Assembly (NCBI GenBank): GCA_019120475.1
Contig: DWVA01000056.1
Span: 1 to 8,091, forward strand
From: Candidatus Blautia intestinipullorum
GTDB taxonomy: Bacteria > Bacillota > Clostridia > Lachnospirales > Lachnospiraceae
Direction: 5' to 3'
Length of the DNA stretch: 8,091 nt
Each line of letters starts with the position of its first letter. Within the stretch, counting starts at the first letter, position 1. The notes beneath the pieces are model-generated. The model searched no databases, was not told where the DNA came from, and saw only the letters and a list, made by a program, of their open reading frames with translations. A program made the position numbers and the translations under genes. Below are positions 1 to 6,284 of this stretch, one piece after another.

Positions 1-1
1 T

Positions 2-124
2 CCCATAGTAAAATGGATCGTTGAGATCCACGGCGGAGAGATTTCTGTGGAAAGCGTTCCGGGAAAAGGATCCCGGTTCTGCTTTTTCATTCCCCTTTCA
101 AAAAAACAAGGTGAAAACTATTAG
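2..124 (+). CDS. Sensor histidine kinase, C-terminal end only (5' truncated by window edge)
   Basis: This is the last 40 codons of a gene whose start lies left of the window. The frame reads IVKWIVEIHGGEISVES, then VPGKGSRFCFFIPL, and ends at a TAG. It matches the end of the HATPase_c domain of membrane sensor histidine kinases: the helix after the G1 box, then the G2 box (GKGSRF, visible residues 21-26) and the terminal beta strand (FCFFIPL). Such kinases autophosphorylate a histidine with ATP and pass the phosphate to a response regulator, which is probably encoded just upstream, though this is not seen. The FUSC membrane protein gene starts 73 bp downstream on the same strand, so co-transcription is possible. 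The longer open frame that overlaps this stretch from position 21 is out of frame with it and is not used. The family call is solid; the input signal is unknown. Confidence 0.88.
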   Translation, partial: PIVKWIVEIHGGEISVESVPGKGSRFCFFIPLSKKQGENY

Positions 125-184
125 CATTAAAAAAAGCCGGCTGATACAGATTCTGGCGACGGAAAAGGCGGGTGGGAGTTTGAC

Positions 185-190
185 AGGAAA
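185..190 (+). promoter_or_regulatory. Ribosome binding site that sets the start of the FUSC gene
   Basis: AGGAAA lies 7 nt before the ATG at 198. The reading frame is open further upstream to an ATG at 21, but that region is the coding end of the histidine kinase in another frame. The ATG at 198 gives a protein that begins with a short basic amphipathic stretch followed directly by the first membrane segment, as expected for this family. Confidence 0.6.
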
Positions 191-197
191 TACAGTA

Positions 198-2174
198 ATG
201 GATTCCATAAGGAAGCAGATGGAATATGTACGGGGAAAATTTATTCAGTCGCTTCCTGTGGTTGTATTTTTTCTGGCCATGTTTTATGCGGTGCTGCTTT
301 TATTTGGAACGCAGTATGTGATGGTTGTTTCTCTGGGAACCCTGTATTTTCAGGTAAACTATAAAAAATTTCACACAGTTTCCTCCATTCTGCTTCTCCT
401 GGGACAACAGATCTGCCTTTTGGTCCTGGCTTATGCGGCTACCTGGAATATCCCGTTCTGCCTGCTTTTGAATCTGGTGGTTCCGTTCTGGCTGATTTTT
501 TCAAAGTCATCTCCTTTTAATCTACTGGGATATTTTTCCTGTCTGATGACGTTTACTTTTCTCCAACTGATGCCAGTGGACTGGAAGGGATTTCTTGTCC
601 AGCTTGAAGCAATGATCTTTTGCTGCGTTTTTGTTTTTATCGCCGTACTTTTTTATTCAAGGTCGGGAAGAGTTTCCGGAGATTCCCACGCAGAACAGAA
701 GAGTATGGAGATTCTGGGAAATGCTCTGGAAAAGATTGCCCGGGAAGAAGAGATTCCGGGAAATTCAAAAAAGCTGGAAGAACTTTTCCGGCTTCAGAGA
801 GTGCTGTACCAGGAGGCGTATCAGAAGCGAGGGCGAAAACATATCGTAACTTCTGAGGGAAAACGGAAATATATGTTTGCGGTCCTGATGCAGAGGACAA
901 TCTATTTTGTCACCAGTGGAAGCGAAACGCTGAGGCCGAAAGAAGAGGAAGCCAGAAAGCTTGCCCTTGAGTTATCCTGTTATATGAAAGAAGCCGGAAA
1001 ATGTGATTTTATGAACCGGCCTTCAGAATATCTGGAAAAGGAGGGGCGTAAGCTCCTGAAAAAAGCGGAGGCCGGAAAAGACGATTTTTACCGGTCAGTG
1101 GCGGATTTTCTGCGTCTTTTCCTGTTTATCCTTTATCAGTCCGGAAGAAAAGACCGTGTCTTTTTTAACGAACAGTGGGATGTTCCGGCAAAACAGAAAT
1201 TTAAGGACCGGGTATTGTACCGGATGAGGCCGGACAGCTTTGAGATGCGTTTTGCTCTGAGGATGAGTCTTGTGCTGATGGTGGGGATGGCGTTTAATAT
1301 GATGTTTGACGAGGGACATTCCTACTGGTTTGTGATGAACGCATTTCTGCTTTTAAGACCTATGTATGAGGAAAGCAGATACCGGATGCGGACACGTTTC
1401 CTGGGGACGGCGGCGGGATGCCTGATCATTACTGTTCTGATCCCGCTGCTTCACGGGACAGCGGCTCATTTCCTTTTCGCCAGCGTTATGGTGGCCTGCA
1501 TGTATACGGCGGTGCCGGGGACAGTCATTCATGCGGTTTTTGTGACATGTTATGCTCTTACTATGACCACAATGGCTATGGGAACGAATGAAGCGGCGGC
1601 TCTGAGACTCATATATGTGATTGGGGCAGTCCTGTTTGTCCTGGTGGTAAACCGCTTTTTCTTCCCGACCAGTATGGGAAGTCAGTTCCGGTATAATCTG
1701 CAGATGCTCTTTCACATGCATCATATGTATCTGCGTATTCTGGAAGACTGTCTGTCTCATCCGCTGGACTACTGGAGGATCTGCGACGCCCAGCTTCAGT
1801 ATCATATGGTACATGGGCAGATCAGGGCGGATATTCCAAAAGTGGCGGCAAAAGAAGAGAGCAGATATCTGAAAGTCCTGGGGCTTACCTGGAGGATGGC
1901 GTCCGAAATACAGCAGATGATTTTTCAGACTACGCATAAAAAATGGGACGCTGCGGCGCGGAATATTATGGAACGATATATTTACTATACAGATTATGTG
2001 CTGAACCAGATTCAGGAAATGATGCACCTGAGAAAAGAAAAAAAGCTGAAAAATATCGAGGGAATGCAGTATCAGAGATATATTGACGGTGAACCGCAGC
2101 TGTCCCGGCTGATGACACAGTATGCCAGGAATCTTTCCAGGCTGTATATACTGGCGGTCAGAAAATACCGCTGA
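198..2174 (+). CDS. FUSC family (fusaric acid / aromatic acid exporter-like) inner membrane protein
   Basis: This gene encodes a predicted 658-residue integral membrane protein. A first block of hydrophobic segments covers about residues 18-155. A long charged cytoplasmic region covers about 156-345 and contains one further hydrophobic stretch near 303-313. A second hydrophobic block covers about 350-490, followed by a cytoplasmic helical tail (about 500-658). This duplicated membrane-plus-soluble layout is typical of FUSC / YccC-like proteins. The second block carries the family's basic signature after a helix: RYRMRTRFLGTAAG, residues 394-407, fitting the R-x-GT-x2-G pattern. Characterised relatives are linked to export of aromatic carboxylic acids or other toxic small molecules, but many homologues have no known substrate, and none can be named here. 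The histidine kinase upstream may sense a stress that induces it; that is inference from position alone. The ATG at 198 is chosen over an in-frame ATG at 21 because the latter lies inside the kinase coding sequence and would add about 59 residues of non-family sequence. Confidence 0.82.
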   Translation: MDSIRKQMEYVRGKFIQSLPVVVFFLAMFYAVLLLFGTQYVMVVSLGTLYFQVNYKKFHTVSSILLLLGQQICLLVLAYAATWNIPFCLLLNLVVPFWLIFSKSSPFNLLGYFSCLMTFTFLQLMPVDWKGFLVQLEAMIFCCVFVFIAVLFYSRSGRVSGDSHAEQKSMEILGNALEKIAREEEIPGNSKKLEELFRLQRVLYQEAYQKRGRKHIVTSEGKRKYMFAVLMQRTIYFVTSGSETLRPKEEEARKLALELSCYMKEAGKCDFMNRPSEYLEKEGRKLLKKAEAGKDDFYRSVADFLRLFLFILYQSGRKDRVFFNEQWDVPAKQKFKDRVLYRMRPDSFEMRFALRMSLVLMVGMAFNMMFDEGHSYWFVMNAFLLLRPMYEESRYRMRTRFLGTAAGCLIITVLIPLLHGTAAHFLFASVMVACMYTAVPGTVIHAVFVTCYALTMTTMAMGTNEAAALRLIYVIGAVLFVLVVNRFFFPTSMGSQFRYNLQMLFHMHHMYLRILEDCLSHPLDYWRICDAQLQYHMVHGQIRADIPKVAAKEESRYLKVLGLTWRMASEIQQMIFQTTHKKWDAAARNIMERYIYYTDYVLNQIQEMMHLRKEKKLKNIEGMQYQRYIDGEPQLSRLMTQYARNLSRLYILAVRKYR

Positions 2175-2237
2175 CATTATAAAACGACAGAATTTCTGAG
2201 AAAAAATGGGAATACTTTCTGTTCAGAGGAGAGGAAA

Positions 2238-2954
2238 ATGGCGAAAAAAAAGGTATATGCGGTGAAAAAGGGAAAAGTAACCGGACTTTTTGACACATGG
2301 GAGAAATGCAGGGCTGCTGTTCACGGATATCCGGGCGCAGAGTATAAAGGTTTTTCCACAGAAGAGGAGGCTGAAATTTACCTGGGATACGCGGCGGAAA
2401 GAACGGCCCCGGACAGTGATATGTCTGCGAAGAAAGCAGGGAATGAAAAAACAGAGGAGCATCCGCCGGGAGAGAAGGGCCTTGCCGCCTATGTGGACGG
2501 AAGTTTTGATCCGTCTGTAGGACGGTATGCTTTCGGCTGTATTCTTCTCGTGCCGGACGGAAGAGAGATCAGGATATCGGGAAGCGGGGACAATCCGGAA
2601 TCTCTTGCTATCCGCAATGTGGCGGGGGAAATGCTGGGAGCCATGCACGCGGTCAAATGGGCTGCCGGGAACGGGTTTGACGCCCTGAAGATTTACTATG
2701 ATTATGAAGGGATCGAGAAATGGGCCAGAGGGCTGTGGAAGGCGAAAAATCCTCTCACACAGAAGTACGCCCAGTATATGATGCAGAATAACCGGACGAG
2801 AGTGCGCGTTTCTTTTCAGAAGGTGGCGGCGCATACCGGGGATTATTATAACGAAGAAGCGGACAAACTGGCGCGGGGCGCGCTGACGAAGACAGAGAGC
2901 GGAACGGTCCGGATGGAAGAAAAAACGCCGGACAGACCGGCTTCGGAGCAGTAA
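2238..2954 (+). CDS. rnhA: Ribonuclease H with N-terminal viroplasmin-like domain
   Basis: This 238-residue protein has two domains. Residues 1-50 (KKKVYAVKKGKVTGLFDTW, then GFSTEEEAEIYL) match the caulimovirus viroplasmin-like / RNase H1 N-terminal hybrid-binding domain. A charged linker spans about 51-80. Residues 81-216 form the RNase H fold. The catalytic acids are all visible: D87 (AYVDGSF), E131 (GEMLGA), D155 (YYDYEGIEKWA) and D209 (NEEADKLA), plus the loop histidine H199 (AAHTG). The enzyme cuts the RNA strand of RNA:DNA hybrids, so it acts in R-loop removal and primer clearance. A short acidic and basic tail (217-238) is extra. The start is supported by GAGGAG 6 nt upstream of the ATG. 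The gene lies 63 bp after the FUSC gene and 90 bp before the AraC-type gene, with no terminator visible in either gap, so read-through is possible although function does not link them. Confidence 0.9.
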   Translation: MAKKKVYAVKKGKVTGLFDTWEKCRAAVHGYPGAEYKGFSTEEEAEIYLGYAAERTAPDSDMSAKKAGNEKTEEHPPGEKGLAAYVDGSFDPSVGRYAFGCILLVPDGREIRISGSGDNPESLAIRNVAGEMLGAMHAVKWAAGNGFDALKIYYDYEGIEKWARGLWKAKNPLTQKYAQYMMQNNRTRVRVSFQKVAAHTGDYYNEEADKLARGALTKTESGTVRMEEKTPDRPASEQ

Positions 2955-3044
2955 GAACAGAGAGAAAACCCGTGGAAAAGCAGAGGGCAGAGCTTCTGCA
3001 GAGGATTCCGGCGGCAGAATGAACGCAGGCGAAGGAGGGGCAAC

Positions 3045-3908
3045 ATGGAATTTCAGCATGAACTGATCATCCCGGACGAGGGATTTCCTTTTAAACTTTT
3101 CCTGTTTGAAGGATATAACGGAAATTATGTAAGGGAAAAGCACTGGCATGCCTCTATAGAAATTTTTGCAGTAATGGAAGGGCAGCTTACTTTTTTTCTG
3201 AACGAGGAGGAATATCTTCTCACGGCGGGGAAATTTCTTATTATCAATTCCAATGAGATCCATTCCATCCACGCCCCGGAAAAAAACAGGACGGCGGTAC
3301 TTCAGATCCCGCTGAAGCTGTTTGAGGAATATTTCACAGCTCAGCGGTTTATCCGTTTTTCCAGGCCGGAGATGCCGGACACCGGGGATCGGAAAGAAAA
3401 AAACAGAAAGACGGCTTTTCTCATGGGAGAGATTTTCCGCGTGTATGAGACAGGAAAACAGGAAAAGAGCCGGCCTGTGGGTTACGAGTTTAAGATCAGG
3501 GCGTTGTTTTATGAGATCATGTATCTTCTGGTAACAGAATACCGGGAGACTGAGGTGCAGGAAAGAGAGCTCAGATATAACAAAAAGCTGGCCGTGCTTT
3601 CCAGGATCACTACTTATATGCGGGAGCATTATCAGGAGGATCTGAAGCTGTCCCAGGTGGCCGCTGCGTTCGGCTACTCTCCGGAGTATTTGTCACGAAT
3701 GTTCCGAAAGTATATAAAAGTCAATTTTAAGACATATCTTCAGGATATCCGTATGACATATGCCTACCGGGAACTGATGCACACAGATAAAACCATCAGC
3801 CAGATCGCCATGGAGCAGGGATTCTGTACAAGCCGTGCTTTTTCCGGAGAGTTCAGGAAAAGATACGGAACTCTTCCCAGTGAACTCCGCAGAAAAGGGC
3901 ATAAATGA
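3045..3908 (+). CDS. AraC-family transcriptional regulator with cupin sensor domain
   Basis: This 287-residue regulator has an N-terminal cupin-type ligand domain. The first cupin strands are near residues 31-60 (KHWHASIEIFAVMEG, then LTFFLNEEEY), with a second histidine motif at SNEIHSIH, 69-76. The C-terminal third is an AraC/XylS DNA-binding domain. The first helix-turn-helix is at about 201-222 (LSQVAAAFGYSPEYLSRMF) and the second at about 249-272 (ISQIAMEQGFCTSRAFSGEF). The domain ends with the usual GTLPSELR motif. Its length is normal for AraC regulators that bind a small sugar. AAGGAGGGG ends 4 nt before the ATG. It lies directly upstream of the isomerase/kinase operon on the same strand, so it is probably the local activator, with the sugar or a pathway intermediate as ligand. 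A terminator hairpin after the gene separates it from the operon. Regulator class is certain; target and ligand are inferred. Confidence 0.92.
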   Translation: MEFQHELIIPDEGFPFKLFLFEGYNGNYVREKHWHASIEIFAVMEGQLTFFLNEEEYLLTAGKFLIINSNEIHSIHAPEKNRTAVLQIPLKLFEEYFTAQRFIRFSRPEMPDTGDRKEKNRKTAFLMGEIFRVYETGKQEKSRPVGYEFKIRALFYEIMYLLVTEYRETEVQERELRYNKKLAVLSRITTYMREHYQEDLKLSQVAAAFGYSPEYLSRMFRKYIKVNFKTYLQDIRMTYAYRELMHTDKTISQIAMEQGFCTSRAFSGEFRKRYGTLPSELRRKGHK

Positions 3909-3933
3909 AGTAAAATAGAAAATGTCAAAAAAG

Positions 3934-3942
3934 TGCTATGAT
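3934..3942 (+). promoter_or_regulatory. Possible extended -10 promoter downstream of the AraC-type gene
   Basis: TGC-TATGAT fits the extended -10 pattern (TGn followed by a -10 hexamer with one mismatch to TATAAT). No good -35 hexamer lies 16-18 nt upstream, which would suit either an extended -10 promoter or one dependent on an activator such as the neighbouring AraC protein. Transcription would start near 3949, only about 13 nt before a terminator-like hairpin, so a transcript from here would have to pass that hairpin to reach the sugar operon. An alternative TATAAT at 3991-3996 overlaps the hairpin's T-tail and also lacks a -35. Confidence 0.4.
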
Positions 3943-3961
3943 TTAGACAAGAAAAAAGGCG

Positions 3962-3995
3962 AAAAGCATACCCGGATGTGGTATGCTTTTTATAA
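3962..3995 (+). terminator. Intrinsic terminator after the AraC-type gene
   Basis: A perfect 11-bp inverted repeat, AAAAGCATACC (3962-3972) and GGTATGCTTTT (3980-3990), encloses a 7-nt loop and is followed by TATAATTT. It sits 53 bp after the AraC stop codon, as a rho-independent terminator would. It also lies 80 nt upstream of the next start codon, so it could instead be a leader attenuator, or the dyad could be an operator. Terminator of the regulator gene is the simplest reading. Confidence 0.75.
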
Positions 3996-4053
3996 TTTCA
4001 GGGGAAGGGATTTACGGACGGAATAAGAGAAGACCGGAGATTCCCCGGGGTTT

Positions 4054-4062
4054 TAAGGAGGT
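4054..4062 (+). promoter_or_regulatory. Strong ribosome binding site that sets the DUF4867 start
   Basis: TAAGGAGGT is a near-complete anti-Shine-Dalgarno match, 7 nt before the ATG at 4070. The frame is open upstream to an ATG at 3983, but that codon falls inside the terminator hairpin and has no ribosome binding site, so the shorter start is right. Confidence 0.85.
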
Positions 4063-4069
4063 AAACGGG

Positions 4070-4684
4070 ATGAAAATCCAGAATGTAGCAGACGCTTCTT
4101 TCCGCAAATACGGAAAGGTGCTGGAGGGGTATGATTTCAGCGCGCTTATCAGAGAGATGAAGCACACTCCCGTTCCGGAGGACGTGATCTATGTGCCCTC
4201 TGTGGAGGAACTGGAAGCGCTGGAAGTAGAGAAGACGCTGACCAATAAGGCTTTCGGCGGACTTCCCATTCAGATCGGATACTGCAACGGCCACAACAAA
4301 AAGCTGAACGCAGTGGAATATCACCGGAATTCCGAGATCAACGTGGCAGTGACAGACCTTGTACTGCTTCTCGGATGCCAGCAGGATATTGAAGACGATC
4401 TTACATATGACACATCGAAGATCGAAGCTTTCCTGGTTCCGGCAGGAACAGGAATTGAAGTTTACGCAACCACGCTTCACTACGCTCCCTGCCATGTGAA
4501 TGACAGCGGATTCCAGTGCGTTGTGGTACTGCCCAGAGGAACCAATACGGATCTTACCTTTGAGACAGAGAAAACAGGCGAGGACAGCCTGATGACAGCG
4601 AAGAACAAATGGCTGATCGCCCATGAAGAAGCAGGCATCGAAGGCGCGTTCAACGGCCTGAAGGGCGAGAATATCACGCTGTAG
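4070..4684 (+). CDS. DUF4867 family protein, predicted cupin fold, sugar-operon accessory
   Basis: This 204-residue soluble protein has no signal peptide or membrane segment. It resembles the DUF4867 family, which has no established function that I know of. Features compatible with a metal-binding cupin are visible. The first cluster is H75, H85 and E89 (NGHNKKLNAVEYHRNSEINV). A hydrophobic strand follows (DLVLLLG, 96-102). A second motif is FLVPAGTGIEVYATTLHYAP (121-140), with H137, followed by H142. The beginning (ASFRKYGKVLEGYDF) and the second motif resemble ureidoglycolate lyase AllA-type cupins, a comparison made from memory. The gene is first in a run with an isomerase (84 bp downstream) and a sugar kinase, so a role in the same pathway is inferred: a mutarotase, epimerase, lyase or second isomerase acting on the sugar. 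No allantoin-pathway gene is nearby, so AllA activity itself is unlikely. Family call is fairly firm, function open. Confidence 0.75.
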   Translation: MKIQNVADASFRKYGKVLEGYDFSALIREMKHTPVPEDVIYVPSVEELEALEVEKTLTNKAFGGLPIQIGYCNGHNKKLNAVEYHRNSEINVAVTDLVLLLGCQQDIEDDLTYDTSKIEAFLVPAGTGIEVYATTLHYAPCHVNDSGFQCVVVLPRGTNTDLTFETEKTGEDSLMTAKNKWLIAHEEAGIEGAFNGLKGENITL

Positions 4685-4692
4685 ATCATCCG

Positions 4693-4713
4693 GCAGGAGC
4701 AGAGCAATCCTGC
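4693..4713 (+). other. Intercistronic hairpin between DUF4867 and isomerase genes
   Basis: GCAGGA (4693-4698) and TCCTGC (4708-4713) form a 6-bp stem with a 9-nt loop. No T-run follows, so it is not an intrinsic terminator. After it comes an A-rich stretch with a TATAAT at 4732-4737 that has no convincing -35. It may be an mRNA processing or stability element that separates the levels of the two proteins, or it may be incidental. The isomerase ribosome binding site AAGGAG (4755-4760) is 8 nt before its ATG. Confidence 0.25.
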
Positions 4714-4768
4714 GGACAGTAAAACGGAAAATATAATAAGAAATATAAAACAAAAAGGAGAAAAAACC

Positions 4769-6253
4769 ATGAATAACAAACCAGAAATCAAAATCGGCAT
4801 TGTTGCAGTGAGCAGAGACTGTTTCCCGGAAAGCCTTTCCGTAAACAGAAGAAAAGCCCTTGTTGACGCCTACACAAAGAAATACGGCGCAGCTGAGATC
4901 TATGAATGTCCCATCTGCATCGTTGAGAGCGAGATCCACATGGTACAGGCTCTTGAAGATGTAAAGAAGGCAGGCTGCAACGCGCTCGTAGTTTATCTTG
5001 GAAACTTCGGACCGGAAATTTCCGAAACTCTTCTTGCAAAACATTTTGAAGGACCGAAGATGTTCATCGCCGCAGCAGAGGAATCCGGAAACGACCTGGT
5101 ACAGGGCAGAGGCGACGCATACTGCGGTATGCTGAATGCAAGCTACAACCTGCAGCTGCGTAACATCAAGGCTTATATTCCGGAATATCCGGTTGGAAAC
5201 GCAGAAGAGTGCGCAGACATGATCCATGAGTTCGTTCCCATCGCAAAAGCTGTTTACGCTCTGAACAACCTGAAGATCATCAGCTTCGGACCGCGTCCGT
5301 TAAACTTCCTTGCCTGCAACGCACCTATCAAACAGCTCTACAATATCGGCGTGGAGATCGAAGAGAACTCCGAGCTCGACCTGTTTGAAGCATTCAACAA
5401 ACACGCAGGCGATGAGAGAATCCCGGCTCTGGTAAAGGAAATGGAAGAAGAGCTTGGCGCAGGCAATAAGAAACCGGAGATCCTTCCCAAACTGGCTCAG
5501 TATGAACTGACCTTAAAAGACTGGGTTGAGGAGCACAGAGGATACCGCAAGTTCGTTGCCCTTACAGGCAAATGCTGGCCGGCATTCCAGACACAGTTCG
5601 GCTTCGTTCCCTGCTATGTAAACAGCCGTCTTACCGCACAGGGAATCCCGGTATCCTGCGAGGTTGATATCTACGGAACTCTCAGCGAGTTCATCGGAAC
5701 TGTAGTAAGCGACGATACCGTAACTCTGCTGGATATCAACAACTCCGTACCCAATGATATGTATGACGAGGAGATCAAAGGCAAATACAACTATACACAG
5801 AAAGATACTTTCATGGGCTTCCACTGCGGAAATACAGCTTCCGGCAAGCTGACATCCTGCGAGATGAAGTATCAGATGATCATGGCAAGAAATCTTCCGG
5901 AAGAGGTTACACAGGGTACTCTGGAAGGCGACATCGTTCCCGGAGATATCACTTTCTTCCGTCTGCAGAGCACAGCGGACAACAAACTCCGCGCATACAT
6001 CGCACACGGCGAGGTACTTCCGGTTGCCACACGTTCCTTCGGTTCCATCGGCGTATTCGCTATTCCGGAAATGGGCAGATTCTACCGTCACGTGCTGATC
6101 GAGGGCGGCTATCCGCACCACGGCGCGGTAGCGTTCGGACACTGGGGCAAGGCTCTCTATGAAGTATTCAAATACATCGGCGTTCCGGTAAACGAGATCG
6201 GATACAACCAGCCGGCAGGCGTAAGATATCCCACAGAGAATCCCTGGGGATAA
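4769..6253 (+). CDS. L-fucose/L-arabinose isomerase-fold sugar isomerase, substrate unassigned
   Basis: This 494-residue cytoplasmic enzyme belongs to the fucose/arabinose isomerase superfamily, which interconverts aldoses and ketoses using a divalent metal such as Mn2+. The N-terminal half has Rossmann-like segments (KIGIVAVSRDCFP at 8-20, ALVVYLGNFGPE at 72-83, KIISFGPRP at 169-177). The C-terminal part carries the likely metal ligands: E298 (SCEVDIYG), D322 (LLDINNS) and H451 in YPHHGAVAFGHWG (448-460). These correspond by pattern to the Glu-Asp-His set of E. coli FucI, whose C-terminus has a similar NHGA-x3-GH motif. H352 (FHCGNTA) is a further conserved-looking histidine. The protein is shorter than classical FucI (about 590 residues) and close to AraA in length, so it is a divergent branch and neither fucI nor araA should be assigned. 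It is followed after 31 bp by a xylulokinase-type kinase, so its product is probably a ketose phosphorylated by that enzyme. It is rich in ATC, AAC and TTC codons, suggesting high expression. Confidence 0.85.
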   Translation: MNNKPEIKIGIVAVSRDCFPESLSVNRRKALVDAYTKKYGAAEIYECPICIVESEIHMVQALEDVKKAGCNALVVYLGNFGPEISETLLAKHFEGPKMFIAAAEESGNDLVQGRGDAYCGMLNASYNLQLRNIKAYIPEYPVGNAEECADMIHEFVPIAKAVYALNNLKIISFGPRPLNFLACNAPIKQLYNIGVEIEENSELDLFEAFNKHAGDERIPALVKEMEEELGAGNKKPEILPKLAQYELTLKDWVEEHRGYRKFVALTGKCWPAFQTQFGFVPCYVNSRLTAQGIPVSCEVDIYGTLSEFIGTVVSDDTVTLLDINNSVPNDMYDEEIKGKYNYTQKDTFMGFHCGNTASGKLTSCEMKYQMIMARNLPEEVTQGTLEGDIVPGDITFFRLQSTADNKLRAYIAHGEVLPVATRSFGSIGVFAIPEMGRFYRHVLIEGGYPHHGAVAFGHWGKALYEVFKYIGVPVNEIGYNQPAGVRYPTENPWG

Positions 6254-6284
6254 TCCTTACAGTACAGAATACGGAGAATGAATT

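Noticed and set aside
179..184. Perfect TTGACA as a -35 box before the FUSC gene
   Set aside because: No -10 hexamer lies 16-18 nt downstream, and a promoter there would start transcription inside the coding sequence.
21..197. In-frame N-terminal extension of the FUSC protein from an ATG at 21
   Set aside because: The first 104 nt overlap, out of frame, the convincing end of a histidine kinase. The extension has no membrane or family features, and a ribosome binding site precedes the ATG at 198.
1353..2177. Open frame of 274 codons on the minus strand over the FUSC gene
   Set aside because: It is His/Gln-rich composition from the reverse complement of a membrane protein gene, with no domain and no credible upstream signals.
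2955..3044. Possible small gene or terminator between RNase H and the AraC-type gene
   Set aside because: Open stretches here have no start with a ribosome binding site. The only dyad (GCAGA-GCT-TCTGC, 2987-2999) is too short and has no T-tail.
2223..3629. Long open frame of 468 codons on the minus strand
   Set aside because: It covers two well-supported genes (RNase H and AraC type) on the + strand, shows no recognisable domain, is rich in His, Arg, Ser and Phe, and looks like the antisense shadow of biased codon use.
4043..4050. CCCCGGGG palindrome upstream of the DUF4867 ribosome binding site
   Set aside because: It is an 8-bp self-complementary run without a loop or conserved context; nothing supports a regulatory role.
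3983..4069. N-terminal extension of the DUF4867 protein from an ATG at 3983
   Set aside because: That ATG lies in the descending arm of a terminator hairpin without a ribosome binding site, whereas TAAGGAGGT precedes the ATG at 4070.
3998..5227. Open frame of 409 codons on the minus strand
   Set aside because: It is antisense to the DUF4867 and isomerase genes and has no family resemblance; it is explained by codon bias in those genes.
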